A stretch of 64,000 nt of DNA from Nostoc foliaceum FACHB-393 (GCF_014698505.1 NZ_JACJTD010000023.1:62001-126000), one strand, 5' to 3'. Numbered from the stretch's first letter, positions 8,701 to 17,683 are shown. The notes: a model not told the origin generated them from the letters alone. Made by a program: numbers and translations.

Positions 8701-8838
8701 ATGACTAGCGGCAATAACATCAATCAACCAGTTACCTATCCAATTTTTACCGTTAGATGGCTGGCAGTTCACACCTTAGGTGTACCAACTGTATTCTTTT
8801 TGGGCGCGATCGCCGCAATGCAATTTATTCAACGTTAG
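8701..8838 (+). CDS. psbF: Cytochrome b559 subunit beta
   Basis: 45 residues: MTSGNNINQPVTYPIFTVRW, then LAVHTLGVPTVFFLGAIAAM and QFIQR. H24 in LAVHT is the second heme ligand and a single membrane helix follows. It lies in psbEFLJ with short gaps on both sides (9 and 8 bp). Confidence 0.98.
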   Translation: MTSGNNINQPVTYPIFTVRWLAVHTLGVPTVFFLGAIAAMQFIQR

Positions 8839-8846
8839 GAGCAATT

Positions 8847-8969
8847 ATGGTAGAAAGATCGCCCAATCCCAATAATCAGCCGGTTGAACTAAACCGGACT
8901 TCGCTATACCTGGGACTACTACTAGTTTTCGTTCTGGGGATTCTGTTTTCCAGTTACTTCTTTAACTAA
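8847..8969 (+). CDS. psbL: Photosystem II protein L
   Basis: 40 residues: MVERSPNPNNQPVELNRTSL, then a single helix YLGLLLVFVLGILFSSYFFN. PsbL sits at the photosystem II monomer interface and supports QA function. The reading frame is open further upstream inside psbF, but the ATG at 8847, preceded by AGGAG, gives the family's exact N-terminus. Confidence 0.97.
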   Translation: MVERSPNPNNQPVELNRTSLYLGLLLVFVLGILFSSYFFN

Positions 8970-9040
8970 CTGGGAACTACTGTTGTTAATCTTTGTTTAT
9001 TGAACGTGTGTTGATTTGTTGTTAAGGGAGGAGAGAAGCT

Positions 9041-9160
9041 GTGTCTGGAAGTGGGAGAATTCCCCTGTGGGTCGTCGCTACGATCGCAGGATTAGGTATA
9101 ATTACAGTCTTGGGCATTTTCTTTTATGGTGCCTACGCCGGACTCGGTTCTTCGATTTAA
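9041..9160 (+). CDS. psbJ: Photosystem II protein J
   Basis: 39 residues from a GTG start: [20 protein letters not shown], then [19 protein letters not shown]. The start is settled by a strong Shine-Dalgarno sequence AAGGGAGGAG (9024-9033), 7 bp before the GTG. PsbJ is a single-helix subunit that controls electron flow in photosystem II and its assembly. Last gene of psbEFLJ. Confidence 0.97.
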
Positions 9161-9232
9161 CATGAGTTAGTTTGAACCGAACACTATAAGTTAGAATTTT
9201 CTAGCATTTGTTGAGAAATCAACGTTAAAAAA

Positions 9233-9259
9233 ACCGCCTGTCTCTATGAGATGGGCGGT
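9233..9259. terminator. Bidirectional terminator between psbJ and psaI
   Basis: Stem ACCGCC/GGCGGT with inner TCTC/GAGA. On the minus strand it is followed by TTTTTTT and on the plus strand by ATTAATTTT, so it can end both convergent units. Confidence 0.85.
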
Positions 9260-9355
9260 ATTAATTTTGGTCAATAGTCTAGAAACGTATCTGACAGAAT
9301 TGATAACTTTCGTTTGTCCGAAAACTTGACTAATGACTACTGACTCATGATTACA

Positions 9356-9466
9356 TCAGCTGATATCGTCGCTTTCAATGTATAAAAATAGAAACGCGAA
9401 GGTTATAGCTGGTAGAACCCAACCAATGATGGGAACGAAGATAGAAGGCAAAAAAGAAGCTGCCAT
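9356..9466 (-). CDS. psaI: Photosystem I reaction centre subunit VIII
   Basis: 36 residues: MAASFLPSIFVPIIGWVLPA, then ITFAFLFLYIESDDIS. The pattern FLPSIFVPIIGWV...FLFLYIE is that of PsaI, a single-helix subunit near PsaL at the photosystem I trimer interface; the N-terminal part is shorter than in some Nostoc proteins (about 46 residues). AGGA precedes the ATG by 8 bp. It converges on psbEFLJ. A psaI next to psbEFLJ fits the gene order I recall from Anabaena, but that is memory, not something shown here. Confidence 0.9.
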   Translation of the reverse strand: MAASFLPSIFVPIIGWVLPAITFAFLFLYIESDDIS

Positions 9467-9652
9467 AATAAAGGTTCCTGCTAAATAACACTACAATTCA
9501 AAATGAGCTTACTGCAAATTCTGCCAGATTTTTGAAATTCTTTCATATTTTTAACACAGCTCATATTGGGAGCGGGAGTAGGGGAAGCTTTTTTGAATAA
9601 TTTTTCCTTGTCCCCTTATCCTTAAGTTATTATTTTTACTTACTACTCGCTA

Positions 9653-12600
9653 TCACATACCCAGGAGTTCATCTAACTGCAAGCTTGGCAAGTCTGGAGG
9701 AATCACAGTTCGCACTATTGTGACTTTGTGACTTTCCTGTTGGGTTGTTAGATCAAGTGCGATCGCTTCTAAGCGAATTTCCAAACAGCCAAACGGAATG
9801 TTTAATTGCGTCATCACTTCCAATCCTCCCAAGGCATTAGGTAGCAGATTTGCCAGTAAATGGGGCCCCTCTAGTAACCAGCGAGTTTGATAATCTTCAA
9901 CCCATAACTTGACAACAACTTGGGGAGGTACTTCAGGCAGTACTACGCGCACTATGATAAACTTGCCGGCGATTAGTTCGCCGTCTGGTATATGCAGTTC
10001 TGGAATTGGCAAAGGCTCAATGACTGCCGTATTTATGGGTGGAGAAGAGGATAAACCTAACAGTGGTTGCTTCTCTTCTTTAAGGGAGTAATTCTTTGTT
10101 ACATCGGCTTCCAGTTCATCATATGTATCATCTACAACAATTTCTTGCGCTAACCAAGCCGACGCTATATTCATTTTTATCGGAGGAGGGGGAGGCGGTA
10201 GTTGTGTTACCAGAGCCATTGAGAGTGGTGGTTCGGATACTTTTTCTACTACCGTATCTTCCCCTATCTCTAGATCAGCTTCCTTTGCTGTGTCTGTGTC
10301 TTCCCCAAAGTTCCCAAGATCAAAAACTGACTCTTGAACTTCTTCCCACGTCTCTGTATCAGCATCTAGGCTTAACGGCAAGTTGACATCAACATTGGGA
10401 GTATTGGGAGTTTCAGCACTAAGAGAAAGCTGGGTCTGCTGGGCTGGAACATAGTTATCGTAGTCTTGAGGTTGCAGATCATTAATGGATTCAGGCAAAG
10501 AGTATCCTTGGCTCTGCATCCACTTCCTGAGCAGAGGAGATGAGTAAAGGTTACCTGTTGTAATAAATTGTGAATTTGGCTGGGTTTCTACTTCAGCAAC
10601 AGATTCTTCCTGGAATTGTGAATTTGGCTGGGCTTCTACTTCAGCAACAGATTCTTCCTGGAATTGTGCATCATCTACTACTAATTCCGGTATATTTTCA
10701 TCTTCAGCTACAATTTCGTCTAACTGCGGGAAGTCTTCATCTGCTGGAACTTGCAATGCATCTGGGGGGACATTGCTGTTTACTTCTTCTGTATCACCTG
10801 ACAAAGTTGGTATGCGTTTCAAGTATGGCAAAGTAGTGACGAGCATTGGCATTCGACGTTGCCTAATGACCAACTGCTCCAAGTTGATGGCAGCTATAAT
10901 TGCATCTTTTTCTAGAAATTCATCCTGTGTAGGGGGTTCTGCAACAACATCTGTGGGAAGGTTGGCATCGCTTTGAATAGGGGGCAGTTTCGGCAATTGA
11001 GGCGAAGTAACTGAATTCTTTAAGTTGGATGTCCGCAGGGTGGCTTCTCGCAGAACTTGCAGGTTAATTTGCGGTGGTAAGGGTGTATTTGGGGATGGAT
11101 TGAGTATCTGAGACTGGTCTGTTTTTGGAATATTGACCAGATTGAATAGTTTCAAATCTATCCTCACAGCGGTCTCCGGCTCCGTGAAAGCAGCAGACGA
11201 GTCCGATGGTGTTATGGGATCATTTAAGGATGTACTAGGTTTTGCTGCGGCTGTGATTGCCAGTAATTCTGTTACATCTGCTGTAATGGTGAAAGACTGG
11301 CTGGCTAACCGGATGACTTCACCAACATCGGCGAATCTACCATACAAACTGATATCTGCCAAAATTAACTTAGATTCACAGTCAGCAGGAATATTAATTG
11401 AGGTATTGATGATGAAGGGCAACTCCTGGTCTGGTAAGGGTTGCCGTACCTGGGTTAAGATTTCTGGTTCTAGGGGCGATCGCAGTTCAATTCTTAGTTC
11501 AAGCGTCCGCAGCCTTATTGGGGATAATGTTTCAGCCTGATCTAGATTAGTCTTTTCTTTGAGTTCTATCTGCCCATTGATTGTAAGAGCTTGTCCCCAA
11601 CGAGCTATGTAAGTATCCTGGTCTAAAGTTAGCAGTAATGGTGGCGGTGGTTGTGTTGCTGGAGAATTTGTAACCTTTTCATCTTTTGGCAGGGCTTCAG
11701 AAGCGGGTAAAGCTAAATCTATTAAATTTTGTAAAATCTGCTCTGCTGTCTCACCTTTGAGCCAAACAGGACTCACAGGCTCATCGATATCTTCCTCAGT
11801 TTCATCTGGTACAACAATGGTAACGGGGTTGCTGTGTGTAGCAATTGCCGATTCTGTGGAAACAGCGATCGCTTTATCTAGCTTAATTACAGGTTCTGTT
11901 GGGGCACTAGCTTCCAAGTTCCCTTCATTCGGCACAACAATGGTAACAGGGTTGCTGTGTGTAGCAATTGCCGATTCTGTGGAAACAGCGATCGCTTTAT
12001 CTAGCGTAATTGCGGGTTCTGCTGAGGCACTAGCTTCCAAGTTCCCTTGATCCGGCACAACAATGGTAACAGGGTTGCTGTGTATAGCAATTGCCGATTC
12101 TGTGGAAACAGCGATCGCTTTATCTAGCTTAATTGCGGGTTCTGTTGGGGCACTAGCTTCCAAGTTCCCTTCATTCAGCACAACAATGGTAACAGGGCTG
12201 CTGTGTGTAGTAATTGCTTGTTCTGCTAGGGCAGTGCATTCCAAGTTTTCAGAAACAGTATCTGAGTGAGCAGGTGAATTTGACTCTACATTCTCCCCTT
12301 GCTCTTCCTCTACTTCCTGGCACAATACTTGTAGTTGGACACTGTATTGCCAAGATTTACCGAGCAGATCCGACATTAAATCGCCGGTACAGCGCAACTC
12401 CCAAACTCCCGGCTCGAAGTATGTAAAGGGAATGACCGCCATTAAGCCTTCTGAATTAGTGCGACGCGATCGCTTGAAAATTTTCCACCTTGGTTGAACT
12501 TGCTGGGTTGAAGAGTGAGTTACCCGCACTTCAACGTCTGTATTAGGAAGGTTAGAACGAGCCAAAACTCTATACTGTCCTTCCAAAAGTTCCAAATTTG

Positions 12601-12664
12601 GCGATTCTAGGATATGCCACGAGCGAGCGCCTTGTTTCTGTATCAGAAATTGCCAGTGTTCCAT
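9653..12664 (-). CDS. Large repeat-containing protein of unknown function
   Basis: 1003 residues. I do not recognise a named family. The N-terminal ~110 residues (MEHWQFLIQKQGARSWHILE...) and C-terminal ~110 residues (GELIAGKFIIVRVVLPEVPP...) look folded and beta-rich, perhaps Ig-like. The middle is acidic, rich in Pro, Thr and Ser. It holds two sets of tandem repeats: a 41-residue unit (around HSNPVTIVVP...EGNLEASAPTEPAIKLDKAI) three and a half times at about 140-285, and a 16-residue unit QFQEESVAEVEAQPNS twice. No signal peptide is seen, so it is probably cytoplasmic. It stands alone and is probably a conserved cyanobacterial protein with a variable linker. Confidence 0.8.
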   Translation of the reverse strand: MEHWQFLIQKQGARSWHILESPNLELLEGQYRVLARSNLPNTDVEVRVTHSSTQQVQPRWKIFKRSRRTNSEGLMAVIPFTYFEPGVWELRCTGDLMSDLLGKSWQYSVQLQVLCQEVEEEQGENVESNSPAHSDTVSENLECTALAEQAITTHSSPVTIVVLNEGNLEASAPTEPAIKLDKAIAVSTESAIAIHSNPVTIVVPDQGNLEASASAEPAITLDKAIAVSTESAIATHSNPVTIVVPNEGNLEASAPTEPVIKLDKAIAVSTESAIATHSNPVTIVVPDETEEDIDEPVSPVWLKGETAEQILQNLIDLALPASEALPKDEKVTNSPATQPPPPLLLTLDQDTYIARWGQALTINGQIELKEKTNLDQAETLSPIRLRTLELRIELRSPLEPEILTQVRQPLPDQELPFIINTSINIPADCESKLILADISLYGRFADVGEVIRLASQSFTITADVTELLAITAAAKPSTSLNDPITPSDSSAAFTEPETAVRIDLKLFNLVNIPKTDQSQILNPSPNTPLPPQINLQVLREATLRTSNLKNSVTSPQLPKLPPIQSDANLPTDVVAEPPTQDEFLEKDAIIAAINLEQLVIRQRRMPMLVTTLPYLKRIPTLSGDTEEVNSNVPPDALQVPADEDFPQLDEIVAEDENIPELVVDDAQFQEESVAEVEAQPNSQFQEESVAEVETQPNSQFITTGNLYSSPLLRKWMQSQGYSLPESINDLQPQDYDNYVPAQQTQLSLSAETPNTPNVDVNLPLSLDADTETWEEVQESVFDLGNFGEDTDTAKEADLEIGEDTVVEKVSEPPLSMALVTQLPPPPPPIKMNIASAWLAQEIVVDDTYDELEADVTKNYSLKEEKQPLLGLSSSPPINTAVIEPLPIPELHIPDGELIAGKFIIVRVVLPEVPPQVVVKLWVEDYQTRWLLEGPHLLANLLPNALGGLEVMTQLNIPFGCLEIRLEAIALDLTTQQESHKVTIVRTVIPPDLPSLQLDELLGM
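10568..10670. repeat. 48-bp tandem repeat inside the 1003-residue gene
   Basis: Two full 48-bp units (16 codons) and the start of a third begin at 10568, 10616 and 10664. The units differ by one base pair or so, suggesting recent duplication. Confidence 0.85.
11811..12250. repeat. 123-bp tandem repeat inside the 1003-residue gene
   Basis: Units begin at 11811, 11934, 12057 and 12180, exactly 123 bp (41 codons) apart; the last is partial. Each full unit contains a HIP1 octamer GCGATCGC and they are nearly identical, so the array is recent and keeps the frame. Confidence 0.92.
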
Positions 12665-13260
12665 TGTGAGTGATGCCCAGACCGACGAGCCGCTGAGTAA
12701 TATTGTGTATTAACTTGCTTGCAAGTTTACCCCAGTATTTTGTAAATGCATCCCTTAAATGGCTATCTAGTTAACTCAGTTTTACTTACTTGACTTCTGG
12801 TACTTTAACTAGTCCCATCAAGGAAATGTCAATGGATCGCTGTGTTGCTTGTGCATAAAGCTTTTGTTGTTTCCTGAATATTAAGTTTGATCCTCTCCAG
12901 TGCTAAATTAACAGGGATGCAATAAATACTGTTAGCTGTCTCTGCTCAACTTTTTTTGTATTATTTTTTACTAAAATGTCTATTTGCAATAGACACAACA
13001 TACAATAAATTAAGATTCACTTGACAATTTTTATTAAATTGTGATTGCCCACATTTTTGCTAAAAAGAGGGAGGTAGGATGTGGCTCTTAAGTGTCCTCT
13101 GCGATCGCCTACGGCGGGCGCAAAACGCCATCGCAAATCACAACACTTAACCGCGTAGCACACGCCCAACCTACCTGAAGCGTTTGTTTGAACTGCTACA
13201 AAGCTTATCCTCACCTGAGTGACATGTGGATGACAATGAGGATTTACAGGAGGGATTTCG
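12665..13260. other. Intergenic, no gene; palindromic repeat at 13088-13150
   Basis: No convincing ORF. A 16-bp palindrome AACTTGCTTGCAAGTT lies at 12712-12727. At 13088-13150 the arms TTAAGTGT and ACACTTAA enclose GCGAT...ATCGC and a GGCG-rich core, a likely dispersed fold-back repeat. The Shine-Dalgarno sequence of the next gene is at 13248-13253. Confidence 0.6.
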
Positions 13261-13458
13261 ATGCTAGTCATTTTAATGGACGAGCAAATCCTTGCCCCTG
13301 AGCAAGTTTGCCAGTCTTGTTTACTCGCTGATAGGAGTGGTCAACCCCGGTGGCGTGGGGGTCAACTGCGCTGTGGTCAAGCCATTCGCAAACTTACTCA
13401 ACAGCAGCCAGACCAGTATGAGTGTATGATGGGTTTTCGCATCGCCCATATAGAATAG
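13261..13458 (+). CDS. Small four-cysteine protein of unknown function
   Basis: 65 residues with C17 and C20 (CQSC), C38 and C55. The pattern (CxxC, then RCGQAIRKL, then YECMMGFRIAHIE) could bind a metal, but no family is recognised. The start is supported by a perfect AGGAGG 7 bp upstream (13248-13253), which makes a real gene likely. It is followed by the Tic20-like gene on the same strand, 81 bp on. Confidence 0.65.
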   Translation: MLVILMDEQILAPEQVCQSCLLADRSGQPRWRGGQLRCGQAIRKLTQQQPDQYECMMGFRIAHIE

Positions 13459-13539
13459 TTGAATTTGCCAGCAAGACCAAGCAACTGCGTTATCCTAAGC
13501 TCAAGTAACTATAGAAATTTAACCACAGGAGAACGCATA

Positions 13540-14016
13540 ATGTCTTGGCGCGGGTCTACAACAGTTTCAGATCGGATTTTTGCTTGCTTGCCCTATTTGC
13601 TACCGATGGTTGAGGCAGTAACTTTTGGCCTTTTTCTATTACAGCAGTTTCCTCCCCTAGCAATCGTTTTTGCACCGATTCTGATTTTATGGTCATTTTA
13701 CAGAAATGTGCGCTATGCAGGAGTGATTATTTTCTTTGCCTTATTCCTATTGGTGGTAAGAAATGAAAAAATCAGTCACTTCATTCGTTTCAACACCATG
13801 CAGGCAATCCTTTTGGACATCATTATCTTTTTGTTTGGCATCCTGACTGATGTTGTTGGACTAGTTCCCTCTGGTGGTTTTGCAATCCAAACCCTATCCA
13901 CAACCATTTTTCTAGGCATAGTGGTAGCAGTTGCATATTCAGTCATCCAGTCATTGAGCGGGCGTTATGCAGAAATTCCGGCGATTTCTGATGCCGTGTA
14001 TATGCAGGTACGCTAG
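13540..14016 (+). CDS. Tic20-family membrane protein
   Basis: 158 residues with four predicted membrane helices and the N-terminal motif MSWRGSTTVSDRIFACLPYL, LPMVEAVTFG typical of cyanobacterial Tic20 homologues (Ycf60 type). In chloroplasts Tic20 is part of the inner-envelope protein import channel; the cyanobacterial role is not established. The start is the ATG after AGGAGA (13527-13532); the frame is open upstream to 13459 but without family similarity. Confidence 0.85.
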   Translation: MSWRGSTTVSDRIFACLPYLLPMVEAVTFGLFLLQQFPPLAIVFAPILILWSFYRNVRYAGVIIFFALFLLVVRNEKISHFIRFNTMQAILLDIIIFLFGILTDVVGLVPSGGFAIQTLSTTIFLGIVVAVAYSVIQSLSGRYAEIPAISDAVYMQVR

Positions 14017-14069
14017 TAACTAACACCCTATCCCCTGTACCAAAATACAGCGTACAAGTACGCTATTAG

Positions 14070-14843
14070 TTAACGGGCGACTACGGTGTTTTCCAGGCGA
14101 CCAATACCTTCAATTTCTACGCGGACGCGATCGCCTGGATGCAATGGACTTACACCCTCTGGCGTACCTGTAAGCACCAAATCACCGGGTAGTAGCGTCA
14201 TAATCTGACTGATATAGGAAACTAGAACATCCGGGGAAAACACCATCTGATCGATACAGGCAGATTGGACTGGATTAGTGTCATCATTCACAAAAGTCTG
14301 CAATCTCGCTCCTGGATTTAATTCCCGCACAATCCAAGGACCCAAGGGACAGAAAGTATCAAAACCTTTGGCTCGCGTCCATTGACCATCCCGTTTTTGT
14401 AAATCTCGCGCTGTTACGTCATTGGCAATGGTGTAGCCCCAAATTTTTGTTTGGGCTACCTCTGGTGTACATTCAAAGGCGTAATCGCCAATCACTAATG
14501 CTAACTCTCCTTCGTAGTCAACTCTTTGCGACTGGGGAGGATACTTAATTTCCCTCTCAGATGGAATGATCGACGTGGGTGGCTTGAGAAAGATTAGTGG
14601 CTCAGAAGGTACTGGAGTTCCCATTTCGGCTGCATGGTCTGCATAATTCTTACCCACCGCCACAATTTTTGAGGGAGCGCAAGGAGCCAGAATTTGGTAA
14701 TCTTCTGGTGTCAAAGTTAAATCAGTGGGTTGTCCTTGTAACCAGGGCGGAGCATCTAGCACCTGCACATTGAGGGATAGCTGTAGTAACCCATAGTAAA
14801 TCTGTCCTTCTTGATTTTGAATTCGCACATAGCGCTGCGCCAT
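14070..14843 (-). CDS. Fumarylacetoacetate hydrolase (FAH) family protein
   Basis: 257 residues from MAQRYVRIQN. The FAH core is clear: SKIVAVGKNYADHAAEMG, then PLIFLKPPTSI, DYEGELALVIG with the metal-binding E and E/D residues, NDVTARDLQ, KGFDTFCPLGPW, and LLPGDLVLTGTPEGV. Members hydrolyse or decarboxylate beta-diketo acids (for example acylpyruvates or oxaloacetate); the substrate cannot be told. The frame is open 54 bp further upstream, but the family starts near 14843. Confidence 0.9.
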   Translation of the reverse strand: MAQRYVRIQNQEGQIYYGLLQLSLNVQVLDAPPWLQGQPTDLTLTPEDYQILAPCAPSKIVAVGKNYADHAAEMGTPVPSEPLIFLKPPTSIIPSEREIKYPPQSQRVDYEGELALVIGDYAFECTPEVAQTKIWGYTIANDVTARDLQKRDGQWTRAKGFDTFCPLGPWIVRELNPGARLQTFVNDDTNPVQSACIDQMVFSPDVLVSYISQIMTLLPGDLVLTGTPEGVSPLHPGDRVRVEIEGIGRLENTVVAR

Positions 14844-15253
14844 AACCTTGATGAATATCCTTTTATCTGCTTTTTTGTTGCTGTGAGCGGGTAGCAATCC
14901 TCAGTTAGCTTTTTAGCGAACCGACTGAGCTTTCAGCCTGAAAGCGATCGCTATAGATACCCTTAGGACAAGATACCCGTTGGCGAAGCTGATAGCTTGA
15001 GCAATTTGCTAGCGATCGCCAAAAGCTGGATTCTTACTCGCTAAAAAAATCTGGAGGTCGGGAACCGACCTAGTTTTCATTAGGGACATCTAAAAAATCC
15101 AAACTTTGGCGGATTAGCAATGATTCAAATTGAAAACTGGTAAGATTATAGTTCCTTGTTGCTTCAGATGTTGATTAATACTGGAATTTTGGATTAAAAA
15201 TAGGTATAAAATAACATCAGCAGCCACTTTTGTCCATGAGGAGACTGAAAAAT
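14844..15253. other. Divergent gap with hairpin in the rpsF leader
   Basis: No gene. A perfect 7-bp stem AGGTCGG-GAA-CCGACCT at 15055-15071 followed by AGTTTTC could be a terminator on the plus strand or a regulatory stem in the rpsF leader. Two HIP1-like octamers lie before it. Confidence 0.5.
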
Positions 15254-15604
15254 ATGACTACAAGTTACGAAACAATGTACATTCTCCGTCCTGACCTGGG
15301 AGACGAACAGGCAGAGCAAGCAATAACTAAATATCAGAATTTGCTTCGCGAACAAGGCGCTGAGGATATCCAAATTCAAAATCGTGGTAAGCGTCGTCTG
15401 GCTTATGAAATCAAAAAACACCGCGATGGCATCTACATCCAATTAAACTACACTGCGCCTGCAACTGCGATCGCCCCCTTTGAACGCGCCATGCGCTTGA
15501 GTGAAGAAGTGATTCGCTATCTGACAGTTAAGCAGGAAATCGAAGAGGAAAAACCCCCTAAAGAGGAAAAAGAAAAACCCACTAAAGTAACAGCAACGGT
15601 CTAA
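15254..15604 (+). CDS. rpsF: 30S ribosomal protein S6
   Basis: 116 residues. The S6 fold is clear from YETMYILRPDLGDEQ, RGKRRLAYEIKKHRDGIYIQ and the ERAMRLSEEVIRYLTVK end. It binds S18 in the platform of the small subunit. A charged tail (EEEKPPKEEKEKPTK) is extra, as in many cyanobacteria. The ATG at 15254 is preceded by GAGGAG (15237-15242); upstream in-frame starts are less likely. Confidence 0.96.
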   Translation: MTTSYETMYILRPDLGDEQAEQAITKYQNLLREQGAEDIQIQNRGKRRLAYEIKKHRDGIYIQLNYTAPATAIAPFERAMRLSEEVIRYLTVKQEIEEEKPPKEEKEKPTKVTATV

Positions 15605-15643
15605 TGGGTAGGCAATAGGGGATAGGGAAGAGTTTTCCTAGTA

Positions 15644-15671
15644 CCCAATGCCCCATGCTCAATGCCCAATC
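15644..15671. repeat. Short tandem heptamers (CCCAATG)
   Basis: CCCAATG, CCCCATG, CTCAATG and CCCAATC in a row after rpsF. Confidence 0.75.
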
Positions 15672-15809
15672 CCATTCAATAAAATTTTGTTTTTTTCTTT
15701 TTTCGTGACTTGCTTGGGAATGCTAAATTAACAAATACTTGCCAAAGGTAGTACTCCCGCAGTTATACCTAAGAGTGGACAAGATTCTGAATGGGAGCTG
15801 TAAGCTACT

Positions 15810-16370
15810 GTGAGCCAATCTGATACACCCAATATTCAAGTTCTTTCTACGGAAGTATCGCAGCTACGCCAAGAGTTGCAACTTCGCGATCAATTAGTGC
15901 AACAGCTATCTCAAGAACTCTTCCGGCTGGTAAAGGGTAACACTAGTTTTATGCCCCAGCAGCCGGATCTTGAGCGCGATCTGACCCAGTTACAGGCTTT
16001 GCAAGAACAACTCCAAGCTGTGGAGCAACAGGTGGCGTTCTACCAAGAGCAAATTACAACTCGTGACTCCGAAATTTATCAATTGCGACAGTCAGTCCAA
16101 GAACTCACTGATCGCACTCGGATGTTGGAGCAAGTAGTACAAGAGTTGCCTCAAATTTACCGTCGGAAGTTTGAGGAGCGGATGACGCCAGTGAGAGAAA
16201 AGGTAGCAATGCTACAACGGGAAAATCGCCAACTACAAGCAGAACTGCAAAGTGTGAGTTACCGTTTAGCACTCAAAACTCGCAACGCTAGTCACAGCGG
16301 CATTGATTTGCCAAATTTCCCCCGCCCAGCATCTGAAGAAACTAACATTTCGACTCCCCAGAATGCCTAA
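15810..16370 (+). CDS. Coiled-coil protein of unknown function
   Basis: 186 residues starting at GTG. Residues about 10-165 are almost all coiled coil, with heptads such as VSQLRQELQLRDQLVQQLSQ and LQALQEQLQAVEQQVAFYQE. There is no signal peptide or membrane helix. The tail (ASHSGIDLPNFPRPASEETN) is disordered. I do not recognise it beyond a cyanobacterial coiled-coil protein. The start choice rests on the GTG giving MSQSDTPNIQVLS; no ATG gives a longer coil. Confidence 0.75.
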   Translation: MSQSDTPNIQVLSTEVSQLRQELQLRDQLVQQLSQELFRLVKGNTSFMPQQPDLERDLTQLQALQEQLQAVEQQVAFYQEQITTRDSEIYQLRQSVQELTDRTRMLEQVVQELPQIYRRKFEERMTPVREKVAMLQRENRQLQAELQSVSYRLALKTRNASHSGIDLPNFPRPASEETNISTPQNA

Positions 16371-16851
16371 TTTTATCATTATGGTGGAATCAAAGAGGTA
16401 AGAAATTGGCGCGGCAAAGGCTCTTGCAGCCATTCGACTAGTACACCAAGGCAAAAATAACTATAGAGTTAGAAATAACGCAAAGGCTGACATTCTAACC
16501 TTTCTTACCTCCTGCTTCCTTGCACTAGTTACATCGGATATAGAACAATTAGCTTCAGGTAATTTGAAAAGCCCTGTCTTTCAGAAGTTGGGGAGTGTCA
16601 CAAAGAACTGCATTGTTTTGACCGATTTTGGTCATTTCATACTTTACTGCTTTAGGTAGATGGCTTCCAATAAGCAGATATGTTCATGTGCCATTGATAT
16701 TACCTAACCTCAAAGCCATGAGTTTTCCTCAACATTCTTCTCTAAACAAAAAAGAAAATCAGCCTGCTAGCACCAGACTGTTATCTTTGAGAATATGAAA
16801 AAATTCAAATATTGCTTGACTACAGCATCCATCTATAGGTAGATTTATTAC
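16371..16851. other. Intergenic with a fragment of the STAS gene
   Basis: Between convergent genes, about 480 bp. No ORF is convincing. It contains a partial copy of the 3' end of the STAS gene (see 16761-16815). Confidence 0.6.
16761..16815 (-). pseudogene. Remnant of a duplicated STAS gene 3' end
   Basis: 16761-16790 is identical over 30 bp to 16854-16883, the last codons of the neighbouring STAS gene. Beyond it, AAAAAATTCAAATATTG resembles the next part of that gene after a gap of about 20 bp. It reads as the decayed end of a tandem copy. Confidence 0.7.
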
Positions 16852-17205
16852 TTAGCCTGCTAGCACCAGACTGTTATCTTTGACCGTGGTAAAAATGTCT
16901 TCATAAGTGGGAAAAATTTCAAACACTGAATCTAGTTGGGTAAGTTCCAAAATTAACCGTACAGGAGCTTGTACATTGCATAGAACCAAACGGCAACCGC
17001 TTTGACGTGCAGCTTTCAACCCTTTTACTAAAGGGACTAACCCAGAACTGTCCATGAAATTAACTTCTGCTAGGTCGATAACCCAGAGTTGATGAGCTTG
17101 GGGTACTACTTCAGCCATCTGTTCACTCAAAGCCTTGCCGCCTTCCAAATCTATGCTTCCTTGGGGTTTAAACAAAATCACTTGAAGTTTTTGTGTGAGA
17201 GCCAT
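16852..17205 (-). CDS. STAS-domain protein (anti-sigma factor antagonist type)
   Basis: 117 residues, a single STAS domain. The core motif DLAEVNFMDSSGLVPLVKGL holds the serine that is phosphorylated in the SpoIIAA family. Such proteins switch partners with an anti-sigma kinase or phosphatase. No partner kinase or phosphatase gene is near, so the pathway is unknown. A short duplicate of its 3' end lies just downstream. Confidence 0.9.
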   Translation of the reverse strand: MALTQKLQVILFKPQGSIDLEGGKALSEQMAEVVPQAHQLWVIDLAEVNFMDSSGLVPLVKGLKAARQSGCRLVLCNVQAPVRLILELTQLDSVFEIFPTYEDIFTTVKDNSLVLAG

Positions 17206-17683
17206 GAATTTAACAGGGTAGTTGGAACACTGGACAAAAAATTGAAAAAGACATCAATACTCTTCTCTTTAAACGGCAAAATCACTGTTTTACCCCGATA
17301 TTGGGGCAATTGCAGTGATGCAGTTGAGAGAGATTATTTCAGTATTCATGTCGTATAATTTGTGTTAACTTTCATCAATATAGGCATAATCGCCTAACAA
17401 ATTCGGTATCAACCGTATCTTTTACAAGATTTTTATAATTTATCTGGATAATTATAAACTTTTTATAAAAATTTTAATTTTTCTAAAAAAAATATAAATT
17501 TGTGGTAATGGGATTAAAAAAATACATAGTCAAAAATTAATATTTACTATAGACTAAAATCTATGGTTTATTCAGAATTAAGCTAATGACTTAATGACTT
17601 TATGTAGTGGTTTGATTGACACCCCACCCAAAAACAAGCAAAGATATAGTAAAAGTAAAAATTTGTAAAGGCGGCGGTGCGGG
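17206..17683. other. AT-rich divergent promoter region
   Basis: Between the divergent STAS and DedA genes. Very AT-rich, especially 17440-17530, with T and A runs. No gene or clear motif seen. Confidence 0.5.

Noticed and set aside
11757..12269. Repetitive plus-strand ORFs with TMVTGLLCVAIADSVETAIA units
   Set aside because: They are the antisense of the 123-bp repeat in the 1003-residue gene; the minus-strand frame is the long one.
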